Numbered from the stretch's first letter, positions 1-5,006 are shown. The stretch is 5,450 bases of DNA from CAZBWE01 sp964581905 (GCA_964581905.1 CAZOQJ010000151.1:1-5450), one strand, 5' to 3'. Translations and numbers: made by a program. Notes: generated by a model from the sequence alone, not told the origin.

Positions 1-224
1 TGGCCCAGGTCATAAAGAACGAGCTTACAGAACGCGAGCAGCATGTAATCTTAAATCGCTTCGGACCAATCGGTCTGCCGATAAAAAAGAAGACAAAGAC
101 CCTCAAGCAAATCGGCGAAGAGCTTGACTTGAGCAAGGAAAGAGTGCGACAAATTGAATTGACTGCACTACAAAAACTAAGACAATCCCTCAGCAGCGAA
201 GAATTCGAACTCCTAACCGGCTGA
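1..224 (+). CDS. RNA polymerase sigma-70 family factor, C-terminal fragment (region 4)
   Basis: This is the last 73 codons of a sigma factor whose start lies left of the window; the first complete codon is at base 3. The readable part is region 4, which binds the -35 promoter element and the beta-flap of RNA polymerase. It begins with NELTEREQHVILNRFG, the usual start of region 4.1/4.2, followed by the helix-turn-helix TLKQIGEELDLSKERVRQIE, which fits the family-2 sigma-70 signature, and a basic end (ALQKLRQ). A slightly lengthened linker, PIGLPIKKKTK, precedes the HTH. The strong RFG and ERVRQIE motifs point to a primary or RpoS/RpoD-like (group 1 or 2) factor rather than an ECF or FliA factor. 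Regions 1-3 are outside the window, so the exact class cannot be given. The next gene starts 47 bp downstream on the same strand and could be read through from this one. Confidence 0.93.
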   Translation, partial: AQVIKNELTEREQHVILNRFGPIGLPIKKKTKTLKQIGEELDLSKERVRQIELTALQKLRQSLSSEEFELLTG

Positions 225-257
225 TTTTAATAACCTTGGCTTACAATATAGATTGTT

Positions 258-265
258 AAAGGAAA
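258..265 (+). promoter_or_regulatory. Shine-Dalgarno selecting a TTG start
   Basis: AAAGGAAA ends 6 bases before the TTG at 272. No in-frame ATG or GTG is near, so this site supports TTG as the start of the 250-aa gene. Confidence 0.6.
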
Positions 266-271
266 CAAATA

Positions 272-1024
272 TTGAGTAACAAAAATAAAGACAGAAAAGA
301 AGATATCCACTTCGCACAATTTAAAGAATGTTGCAAGGATCTTCCACTAAGCAAGCGCACCGAACACTCCGACAAGCCCGATTTTTTAATTGAGCATAGT
401 GCAGGGGTACTTGGTATCGAACATACACAATTATTCAAAGTAACTAAACATCCTAGTAAAGGATATGCTCCCCAAGCGATAGAATCGTTTCAAAAGCAAA
501 TCGTCGCGTCTGCGCAAAGGTGCTGTGAAGATATTACTCCTTTAATGGTCCAGGTGTGGTTCTGCTTTAACCAAGTAGTACCTAAAAACAAAACATCAGA
601 AATCAAGAGAATTACTCAGTTTTTGGTAGAAGTAGTTAAAAAATGGCATCATGAAAATCCCTTGAAACCTTGGGAGATACTGAAACCGCCAGAAATACCC
701 ACGGTTTTTTCTAGTGTGAGCATTGCTCGATCGCGTTATCCCTTTTGGAAAGTAAATGAGGCCGCTTTACAGCAAAACTTTTCAAACTTTTCTATCGAGA
801 AAATACAAAGTTGCATTAACGAAAAAAATCGTAGATACGAAGAGTACCTGAAAAAATGCGATGAGTGTTGGCTACTAATCGTGGTCGATGTCTTCAAGAA
901 TTCCCAATCTTTCGAAATACCTGACCATATAGACCACAGGTTTAAGTCCAAATTCGAACGAATCTATTTTATGGATGCTTCGCATAGAAAAGACCTATGG
1001 GAACTTCCTATAATCAGAATATGA
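272..1024 (+). CDS. hypothetical protein, possible PD-(D/E)xK-like nuclease fold
   Basis: A 250-aa soluble protein with no signal peptide or membrane segment and a TTG start supported by a well-placed Shine-Dalgarno. I do not recognise it as a named gene. Residues 36-54 read PDFLIE(HSAGVL)GIEHTQL: an Asp at 37, a short hairpin, then Glu50 in a hydrophobic strand followed by H-T. This D-x12-E spacing resembles the core of diverged PD-(D/E)xK nuclease-like proteins in which the usual ExK is replaced by ExT. Near the end, a helix with NEKNRRYEEY leads into the strand CWLLIVVDV (199-207), then KFERIYFMDASHRKDLWELP (227-246), a layout I associate with uncharacterised families of this type. The lysine normally completing the active site is not at its usual place; K56, slightly downstream, may or may not substitute. 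Function is therefore inferred only. The gene is more AT-rich than its neighbours and stands between a sigma factor and a metabolic block, which would suit an acquired orphan. No methylase or antitoxin partner is visible. Confidence 0.75.
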   Translation: MSNKNKDRKEDIHFAQFKECCKDLPLSKRTEHSDKPDFLIEHSAGVLGIEHTQLFKVTKHPSKGYAPQAIESFQKQIVASAQRCCEDITPLMVQVWFCFNQVVPKNKTSEIKRITQFLVEVVKKWHHENPLKPWEILKPPEIPTVFSSVSIARSRYPFWKVNEAALQQNFSNFSIEKIQSCINEKNRRYEEYLKKCDECWLLIVVDVFKNSQSFEIPDHIDHRFKSKFERIYFMDASHRKDLWELPIIRI

Positions 1025-1105
1025 TTTTGACCATCGAACTCATTTTTTAATCGCTGTCACTCGCCCACCATTCGTGTAGCGGAATCGCCAATCGAAAATC
1101 GCAAA
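1025..1105. other. convergent intergenic gap, no clear terminator
   Basis: The 81 bp separating two convergent stop codons contain three scattered AATCGC copies and a TTTTTT run at 1044-1049. I see no stable GC-rich hairpin, so no intrinsic terminator is called on either strand. Confidence 0.4.
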
Positions 1106-1606
1106 TTACACTGCGCCCAATTTATGTCCCGGGCCGACGACGTATAGGCGTTTCTTCGGCTCGGTGTTGGTATGGGAGGCAATAATTTTCCCGACAAAAA
1201 TTATATGGTCGCCAGCCTCTGCTTCCGACTCCAACGTGCATTCAAAATTTGCTACGGCATCGCCAAGCAGAACCGAATCAATTTCTTTAGCTGGTTCAGT
1301 CTTACAATCGAACTCGGCGAATTTATCGGCATCTCTGCCGGATTTCGAGCCGAAGAAAAGTGCGGCTTCAGCCATCTCCGAAGATGGGTAGCAAATAGTA
1401 AAGCATTTCGAGTGCCGGATTGTTTCGATTGAATAGTGCTTCTTTGCAACGGCTATGGCCATCATCGGCGGAGTGCCGGAAGCTATCATTGTCCAGCCCA
1501 ATGTAACCGGATTGGCCCGGCCGGCTTTATCTTTGGCGATGGCGATTACTATCTGCTCCGGATATTTGGTTTTGATTGCCTCTTGATATTCAACATTTTT
1601 TTGCAT
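1106..1606 (-). CDS. flavin reductase-like domain protein (FMN-binding split barrel)
   Basis: A 166-aa cytosolic protein, the usual length for the flavin reductase-like family (PF01613 type). These proteins bind FMN in a split barrel and serve as NAD(P)H:flavin reductases, flavoredoxins or small FMN electron carriers. Family marks are visible in order: ANPVTLGWTMIASGTPPMMAI at 31-51, KKHYSIETIRHSKCFTICYP at 55-74, SGRDADKF at 89-96, the NFECTLE strand at 120-126, and GDHIIFVGKI at 132-141 that closes the barrel. The start ATG has a strong GAGGAG site 7 bases upstream. It is transcribed away from proC and shares a 90-bp divergent promoter region with it. It has only a few cysteines (68, 72, 101, 123) and no iron-binding rubredoxin domain, so it is a stand-alone domain. 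Which substrate it reduces cannot be told; a redox link with the nearby ferredoxin is possible but unproven. Confidence 0.88.
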   Translation of the reverse strand: MQKNVEYQEAIKTKYPEQIVIAIAKDKAGRANPVTLGWTMIASGTPPMMAIAVAKKHYSIETIRHSKCFTICYPSSEMAEAALFFGSKSGRDADKFAEFDCKTEPAKEIDSVLLGDAVANFECTLESEAEAGDHIIFVGKIIASHTNTEPKKRLYVVGPGHKLGAV

Positions 1607-1613
1607 TGCTATT

Positions 1614-1619
1614 CTCCTC
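1614..1619 (-). promoter_or_regulatory. Shine-Dalgarno of flavin reductase gene
   Basis: GAGGAG on the minus strand, 7 bases before the ATG at 1606. It is a near-consensus site that fixes the start. Confidence 0.75.
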
Positions 1620-1638
1620 GATTAACTATATATTTAGG

Positions 1639-1666
1639 TTAAGGAAATTAACGATAAGATTATAAA
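1639..1666 (+). promoter_or_regulatory. candidate proC promoter with overlapping GTTAA/TTAAC repeat
   Basis: TTAAGG (1639-1644), a 16-bp spacer and TATAAA (1661-1666) give a plausible sigma-70 promoter 31 bases before the proC start. The -35 box lies inside a perfect inverted repeat, GTTAA-GGAAA-TTAAC (1638-1652), and another ATTAAC stands at 1621-1626, so a regulator site is possible. The -10 is fair and the -35 weak. Confidence 0.35.
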
Positions 1667-1696
1667 TTCAGGTTCAATTTTAACAAGGACAAAGAA

Positions 1697-2506
1697 ATGG
1701 ATACGATTGGCTTTATTGGTAGCGGAAATATGGCTGAGGCCCTGATAAAGGGCATTATAAATGCAGGTGTTTACAAACCTGAGAATATTTTTATCAGCGA
1801 CATCAAACCAGAACGGCTCAAGCTAATATCAGAAAGTTACAATGTGGCTCCCTGCGACAATAATGCAGAGCTTGCAGCAAAAGTGAGCATCCTCGTTTTA
1901 AGTGTCAAGCCGCAAAACATGACTGATGCCCTGCAAAGTATAAAAGATGCTGTCAAACCGGATACTCTCATCATAACCATCGCAGCCGGCATAAAGGTCG
2001 CCAAGATAGCTAATGCTTTAGGCGATATCGCAATAGTCCGCGTTATGCCTAACACTCCCGCCTTGATTAGCGAAGGCGCCAGCGCATTATTCGCCAATGA
2101 CAAGGCAAAGCCGATGCTGGATAAGGCAATGTCGATATTCTCATCGGTCGGCAAAGCAGTTGTTGTTGAAGATGAGAATTTAATCGATGCTGTTACCGCA
2201 GTAAGCGGCAGCGGCCCTGCATACTACTTTCTGTTAATGGAGGAGATGATAAAAGCAGCCGTCGAATTAGGCCTGCCGGAGACTGTAGCGAAGGATTTGG
2301 TTCTGCAGACCGCTAAAGGCGCCGGCCTGCTTGCAATCGAAGCCGACAAAACCGGAGAAACTCCCGCTGAACTTCGCCGAAAGGTTACCTCGCCCGGCGG
2401 AACCACAGAAGCTGCTTTAAAAGTATTCGCCTCGAAAGACTTCAGTCAGTTGATAAAAGATGCTCTGACAGCCGCTTGTGAGAGAAGCAAAGAGCTATCC
2501 GGTTAA
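1697..2506 (+). CDS. proC: pyrroline-5-carboxylate reductase
   Basis: The last enzyme of proline synthesis: it reduces L-1-pyrroline-5-carboxylate to L-proline with NAD(P)H in the cytosol. The 269-aa length is standard. The N-terminal Rossmann fold shows the dinucleotide-binding loop GFIGSGNMAEAL (5-16), then LSVKPQ (68-73), and VRVMPNTPALISEGASAL (114-131), the conserved MPNTP stretch. The helical dimerisation domain contains VSGSGPAYYFLLMEEM (169-184) and ends in the P5CR signature ELRRKVTSPGGTTEAAL (225-241), where SPGGTT lines the substrate pocket. All conserved blocks are present and uninterrupted, so the enzyme should be active. The ATG has AAGGA 7 bases upstream. It appears monocistronic: it diverges from the flavin reductase gene, and a structured repeat follows the stop directly. 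No proA or proB is in the window. Confidence 0.97.
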   Translation: MDTIGFIGSGNMAEALIKGIINAGVYKPENIFISDIKPERLKLISESYNVAPCDNNAELAAKVSILVLSVKPQNMTDALQSIKDAVKPDTLIITIAAGIKVAKIANALGDIAIVRVMPNTPALISEGASALFANDKAKPMLDKAMSIFSSVGKAVVVEDENLIDAVTAVSGSGPAYYFLLMEEMIKAAVELGLPETVAKDLVLQTAKGAGLLAIEADKTGETPAELRRKVTSPGGTTEAALKVFASKDFSQLIKDALTAACERSKELSG

Positions 2507-2511
2507 TTTAT

Positions 2512-2538
2512 CCCGTTAGAAATAATTTTTCTAACGGG
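2512..2538. terminator. probable bidirectional terminator between proC and ferredoxin
   Basis: A perfect 11-bp stem with a 5-base loop (TAATT) sits 5 bases after the proC stop in a convergent gap. It lacks a long U tract on either side, so classic intrinsic termination is not certain. The position between convergent genes supports the role. Confidence 0.5.
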
Positions 2539-2576
2539 GGTGAAGCTCTAAAGCTCCACCTGATCTTTCTAACGGG
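2512..2576. repeat. structured intergenic repeat, three copies of CCCGTTAGAAA
   Basis: CCCGTTAGAAA at 2512-2522 is followed by its exact inverse TTTCTAACGGG at 2528-2538 and again at 2566-2576. The two inverse copies are exactly 38 bp apart. Between them lies a second hairpin, GGTGAAGCT-CTAA-AGCTCCACC (2539-2560), with 8 of 9 pairs. On the minus strand this reads as one complete 38-bp unit followed by a partial unit that folds back on itself. The first copy can pair with either inverse copy, giving two exclusive folds. The tight structure and intergenic position resemble REP/MITE-like dispersed elements; copies elsewhere in the genome cannot be seen from here. Confidence 0.8.
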
Positions 2577-2578
2577 AT

Positions 2579-2761
2579 TTACTCCACGACAATTGCCTCG
2601 ACAGGACATTCGTCAGCAGCCTGCTGAATGGCATCCTCGTGCTCGCCTGGAACTTCACCAACTTTAACCTGCGCCATTTCATCGCCCATCTCGAAAACTT
2701 CAGGGCAAGTATCGACGCAGAGCCCACAGGCAGTACAGGTATCTTCTATTCTCACCTTCAT
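2579..2761 (-). CDS. ferredoxin, single [4Fe-4S] cluster
   Basis: A 60-aa acidic, soluble electron carrier of the Thermotoga/Desulfovibrio monocluster type. Cys9, Cys12 and Cys15 in CTACGLCVDTCP plus Cys52 in DECPVEAI are the four expected cluster ligands. Cys19 is the position that in Thermotoga maritima ferredoxin forms a disulfide with a cysteine eight residues before the last ligand. Here that partner position is Ala44, so Cys19 is unpaired. The middle (PEVFEMGDEMAQVKV) is the usual strand and turn region. The full length matches the family, and the ATG has AAGGGG 6 bases upstream. It converges on proC and is probably transcribed alone, or from a promoter further upstream that also reads the small ORFs at 2874-3287. 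The redox partner is unknown; the FMN protein 1 kb away is one candidate. Confidence 0.95.
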   Translation of the reverse strand: MKVRIEDTCTACGLCVDTCPEVFEMGDEMAQVKVGEVPGEHEDAIQQAADECPVEAIVVE

Positions 2762-2801
2762 AATAGACCCCTTCTATTTGACTATGAACTACGAACCTCT
2801 G

Positions 2802-2829
2802 ATTATTGCATCCAAGTATCGATAATCAA
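2802..2829 (-). promoter_or_regulatory. candidate ferredoxin promoter
   Basis: On the minus strand TTGATT (2824-2829), a 16-bp spacer and AATAAT (2802-2807), with TG one base before the -10 (extended -10 form), lie about 40 bases upstream of the ferredoxin start. Both boxes are near consensus, but AT-rich sequence makes chance matches common. Confidence 0.4.
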
Positions 2830-2873
2830 TATAAAATTGCCGGGTACCCGTCAAGTATGTAGCTAATTTTTTT

Positions 2874-3023
2874 TTACCTGGCAGGCAAATTAGAAACGAA
2901 AATTAAGCAAAGGCCGCCTAAAAGCACAAGCACTCCACAAATTACCTTGAGAATTACCCCCTCCCCCGCTGGCGGATTACGGTCTGTTTTTGTCTGGTTT
3001 GTTTTGCGTATTACCAGAAGCAT
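2874..3023 (-). CDS. possible 49-aa single-span membrane protein
   Basis: A short minus-strand ORF from ATG to TAA. Its polar, basic N-terminus (IRKTNQTKTDRNPPAGEG, 5-22) is followed by one strongly hydrophobic stretch of about 21 residues (VILKVICGVLVLLGGLCLIF, 23-42) and a short tail ending in ARG. This would be a small inner-membrane protein with a cytosolic basic N-terminus. Against it, no good Shine-Dalgarno precedes the ATG (GAGG is 17 bases away). It lies in the same reading frame as the Lys-rich ORF upstream, separated from it by three in-frame stops and 84 bp, so it could also be the tail of a decayed longer gene. The ferredoxin begins 112 bp downstream on the same strand. I do not recognise a family. 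Confidence 0.3.
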   Translation of the reverse strand: MLLVIRKTNQTKTDRNPPAGEGVILKVICGVLVLLGGLCLIFVSNLPAR

Positions 3024-3107
3024 TTTGATTTTGCAGGCCTCGGATGATTTCGTAAACGGCTTCTTGTTAGATTAATCCGCAGATGCTCAAGAGGTTGCTG
3101 TTATCGA

Positions 3108-3287
3108 CTAAACCTCCTTGTTTAGACGGGCAAGCAATACTCCTTGTAATTTATGCAATTCCAAAAGGTGGCTTACATATTCTGCTGCTTTTGTTTGGCC
3201 TTTCGTACTTTTTTCTGTTTTTTTGGCTTTTCCTGCTCCTTTTGTTACCGGCACCTCTTTTTGTTTTTTTCTTTTAGATTTTTCCAC
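3108..3287 (-). CDS. small Lys-rich hypothetical protein (59 aa), divergent from the repressor
   Basis: A GTG-started ORF with AAGGGA 9 bases upstream. The first 33 residues are very basic, 12 of them lysine (MEKSKRKKQKEV, then TKGAGKAKKTEKSTKGQTK), like a flexible nucleic-acid-binding tail. The remaining 26 residues, AAEYVSHLLELHKL and QGVLLARLNKEV, would form an amphipathic helix with regularly spaced Leu. This two-part design and the ribosome site favour a real gene over chance. It also explains the extreme T-richness of the plus strand here, where frames read as improbable runs of Phe and Leu. It is divergent from the HTH/S24 repressor, with 127 bp between start codons, a layout often seen for a repressor and its target. 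No known family is recognised. It may be complete, or the N-terminus of a longer gene stopped at TAG. Confidence 0.5.
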   Translation of the reverse strand: MEKSKRKKQKEVPVTKGAGKAKKTEKSTKGQTKAAEYVSHLLELHKLQGVLLARLNKEV

Positions 3288-3296
3288 TTTTGCGAT

Positions 3297-3302
3297 TCCC
3301 TT
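3297..3302 (-). promoter_or_regulatory. Shine-Dalgarno of the Lys-rich small gene
   Basis: AAGGGA on the minus strand ends 9 bases before the GTG at 3287. It is the main evidence that this short ORF is translated. Confidence 0.45.
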
Positions 3303-3358
3303 ATTGACAAAACAAAAATTTCTTTTTATTTTTACACCTTACCCAATAACTTTTCTAA

Positions 3359-3386
3359 GTATTAACGCTATTGCGAAAGATTGCAA
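3359..3386 (-). promoter_or_regulatory. candidate promoter/operator of the divergent region
   Basis: On the minus strand TTGCAA (3381-3386), a 16-bp spacer and TAATAC (3359-3364) form a plausible promoter for the Lys-rich ORF. The same spot holds TTGC-N8-GCAA (3371-3386), an inverted repeat, and the plus strand shows ATTGCGAAAG followed directly by ATTGCAAG, a 10-bp-spaced near-direct repeat. A repressor bound here would block this promoter and lie just upstream of the repressor's own start at 3415. Confidence 0.35.
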
Positions 3387-3414
3387 GTTGGTATTTTCAT
3401 AAATACGTAAAATA

Positions 3415-4374
3415 ATGAAAAAAAATGACGAAAAAGCGATAATTGGGCGTGTTAAACTGCTGCGTCAGCAATATGCAGGCAGCAGGGGCAAGAGCAAATT
3501 TGCCCGGGTTTTAGACATAAGTCCTTCTACATACAGCTATTACGAAGAAAACAGGGTCCCTCCAATTGACATCTTATTGAAAATGTGCGAGGTAACAGGG
3601 TCTGATTTAGAGTGGCTTCTAAAAGGTCGATGTGCTGAGGAAACTTTAATATCCGGGGCAAATAGAAAATTTTTACAAAAATTGGACGACCTTTTGACAA
3701 AAAAACCGGAGTTGACTGAACCGGTTCTGGCTTTTGTCGAGTTATTGTGCGAGAAAAAAGGGCTTGAAGAAAAGCATGACCGGCACATCTTATCAACCGA
3801 AGCTGTCCGGCCCAGGTGGATACCTGTGCTGGGCAGAACCGCCGCAGGGATTGTGCACTTTTGGGACCAGTTACTCCTGCCGGAATCGAAACAGGCCATC
3901 ACACAGCTTGAAGACCTCATTGAAAAGCATATCGGGAAAAAAATTGTCAGAACTGTCGATGCAGCGGTGTCGATTGACCTGCAGACGCGGGTCTTAGCTA
4001 ATGGCCTCAAGATACAACAAGCCAACCTTATTCAGGTCACAGGTCAAAGCAAGGACCAGATATTTGAGTTTGTCCAGTGTGATGAGATTCATAAGCTGTT
4101 TCCTGACAGCTTTGCATTGCAGATAGATGGCGACAGTATGTCACCGAAGATAAATGACGGCAACATTGTTATAATAAGCCCTTCGGTAGCAGCGGCGCAG
4201 GGACAAATTGCAGTTGCCCGCCTTGCAAATCAAATAGGGGTTACCTGCAAGCTCATAAGAACAACTGAGAAGGGGGTTCATCTTATACCCATAAATGAAA
4301 GGTATGAAGCGAAGGTCGTGGATAAAAAGGATTTGCTTTGGGCACTGGCGGTCCTGTGTCATATAAGTATCTAA
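3415..4374 (+). CDS. LexA/CI-type autocleaving repressor (HTH + S24 peptidase domain)
   Basis: A 319-aa cytosolic transcription regulator. The N-terminus (about 9-70) is a helix-turn-helix: GRVKLLRQQY, then KSKFARVLDISPSTYSYYEE with the HTH core, and PPIDILLKMCEVTGSDLEWLLKG as the closing helices of the XRE-like fold. Residues 135-149, WIPVLGRTAAGIVHF, match the LexA/CI cleavage region, with Ala144-Gly145 as the likely scissile bond. The C-terminus has the S24 serine nucleophile Ser241 in QIDGDSMSPKINDGN and the general-base Lys279 in VTCKLIR, so the self-cleavage machinery looks complete. Such proteins are inactivated by RecA-stimulated self-cleavage after DNA damage. About 95 residues separate cleavage site and serine, against roughly 34 in LexA, because of a mostly helical insert at about 150-230. 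No Shine-Dalgarno precedes the ATG, and no other start is better placed. Likely targets are itself and the divergent Lys-rich gene; no phage genes are in view. Confidence 0.9.
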   Translation: MKKNDEKAIIGRVKLLRQQYAGSRGKSKFARVLDISPSTYSYYEENRVPPIDILLKMCEVTGSDLEWLLKGRCAEETLISGANRKFLQKLDDLLTKKPELTEPVLAFVELLCEKKGLEEKHDRHILSTEAVRPRWIPVLGRTAAGIVHFWDQLLLPESKQAITQLEDLIEKHIGKKIVRTVDAAVSIDLQTRVLANGLKIQQANLIQVTGQSKDQIFEFVQCDEIHKLFPDSFALQIDGDSMSPKINDGNIVIISPSVAAAQGQIAVARLANQIGVTCKLIRTTEKGVHLIPINERYEAKVVDKKDLLWALAVLCHISI

Positions 4375-4630
4375 TACTGTTCGTATCGAAATGCACATAC
4401 CACGTATTTAAAAAAAGAAAAAACACAGTGCAGCAGCATAAGCCTTAAAGGCAGCTCAGATGCTCATCTATGCAAAAATTAAAGTCCTGTATGGATGTAG
4501 CGGGCGGATATAAAAATGGCTTTAACTCCCCTCTGTGCGGGAATTACAAGAGAGGGGAACAAACCGAAAGGAGAATTTTTATAAAAAATTTGTGCAACCG
4601 CGAACAAACAACCGAAAATATAGTAACATA
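4375..4630. other. 256-bp gap and leader before the ArsR gene
   Basis: No clear terminator follows the repressor. Small symmetries occur: GCCTT-A-AAGGC (4442-4452) and AGATG-CT-CATCT (4458-4469). TATAAA at 4509-4514 could be a -10 box, but no good -35 is seen at 17 bp. A 53-codon ORF (4470-4631) with no ribosome site ends in TAG overlapping the candidate GTG start of the ArsR gene (TAGTG). It may be a leader or chance. Confidence 0.35.
4527..4558 (+). promoter_or_regulatory. inverted repeat in the ArsR leader
   Basis: TCCCCTCT (4527-4534) and AGAGGGGA (4551-4558) form a perfect 8-bp stem around a 16-base loop, about 73 bp before the chosen ArsR start. It has no U tract, so it is not a typical terminator. 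It could be an operator for the ArsR dimer or an mRNA hairpin. Confidence 0.4.
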
Positions 4631-4999
4631 GTGATATATCTATATTCCGAGGGTAACAAGATAGCTGGCAAGCAAAAAAAAATAGAAAGAGCCGTTGCTG
4701 AACATGTTGCAGAGGTGCTAAAAGCGATTGCTCACCCTGTCAGAATCGCCATTATCGAGGTCTTGGAGAACGGAGATATGTGTGTAGGCGATATTGTTGA
4801 GGCTCTGGGCGGCAAGCAGGCCATCATAAGTCAGCAGCTCAACATGATGAAGGACAAAGGCGTCCTGAACTGCCGTCGCGATGGCGCCAAGGTGTATTAT
4901 CGGATTGAGAACAAGAACGCCATAAAGCTTTTGTACTGTATTTACGACCACTGTGAAAGTGATAAATTGCCGACGGACACACGGGAAAACGAAAAGTAA
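4631..4999 (+). CDS. ArsR/SmtB-family transcriptional regulator
   Basis: A winged-helix repressor of the ArsR family, which release DNA on binding metals, arsenite or reactive sulfur species. With GTG at 4631 it has 122 residues, the normal size. The family start is AEVLKAIAHPVRIAIIEVL (27-45); the wing-helix core is VGDIVEALGGKQAIISQQLNMM (53-74) with recognition helix QAIISQQLNMMKDKGVL. The beta wing is CRRDGAKVYYRI and the dimer helix is NAIKLLYCIYDHCES. Cys51 lies where ArsR has its CVC loop, but only one Cys remains. Cys81 is in the wing, and Cys103, His107 and Cys108 are in the last helix, so thiol or metal sensing is plausible but the ligand is unknown. The frame is open to 4535, and GTG at 4592 is also possible. 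Neither 4592 nor 4631 has a good Shine-Dalgarno, so the start is uncertain. A transporter remnant follows 19 bp downstream. Confidence 0.85.
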   Translation: MIYLYSEGNKIAGKQKKIERAVAEHVAEVLKAIAHPVRIAIIEVLENGDMCVGDIVEALGGKQAIISQQLNMMKDKGVLNCRRDGAKVYYRIENKNAIKLLYCIYDHCESDKLPTDTRENEK

Positions 5000-5006
5000 T
5001 TCGAAA

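Noticed and set aside
1164..1449. Several frames overlapping the flavin reductase gene
   Set aside because: They are antisense or shifted readings of a gene with clear family motifs over its whole length.
1837..2406. Minus-strand frames inside proC
   Set aside because: proC is complete and well conserved; these are antisense shadows with no ribosome sites.
2512..2576. CRISPR-like array
   Set aside because: The three 11-mers are too short, include an inverted copy and have no regular unique spacers.
3083..3402. Plus-strand frames encoding very hydrophobic Leu/Phe-rich peptides
   Set aside because: They are the complement of the Lys-rich, A-rich minus-strand ORF; none has a good ribosome site, and the residue runs reflect T-richness only.
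3527..4025. Long frames overlapping the repressor, including a 161-aa minus-strand one
   Set aside because: The repressor's HTH and S24 motifs span this region; the other frames show no recognisable pattern.
3415..4374. Prophage immunity region
   Set aside because: A CI-like repressor alone is not enough; no integrase, Cro, replication or structural phage genes are in the window.
4470..4631. 53-codon ORF ahead of the ArsR gene
   Set aside because: No ribosome site and a random-looking composition. It was kept only as a possible leader in the start-site finding because its stop overlaps the GTG.
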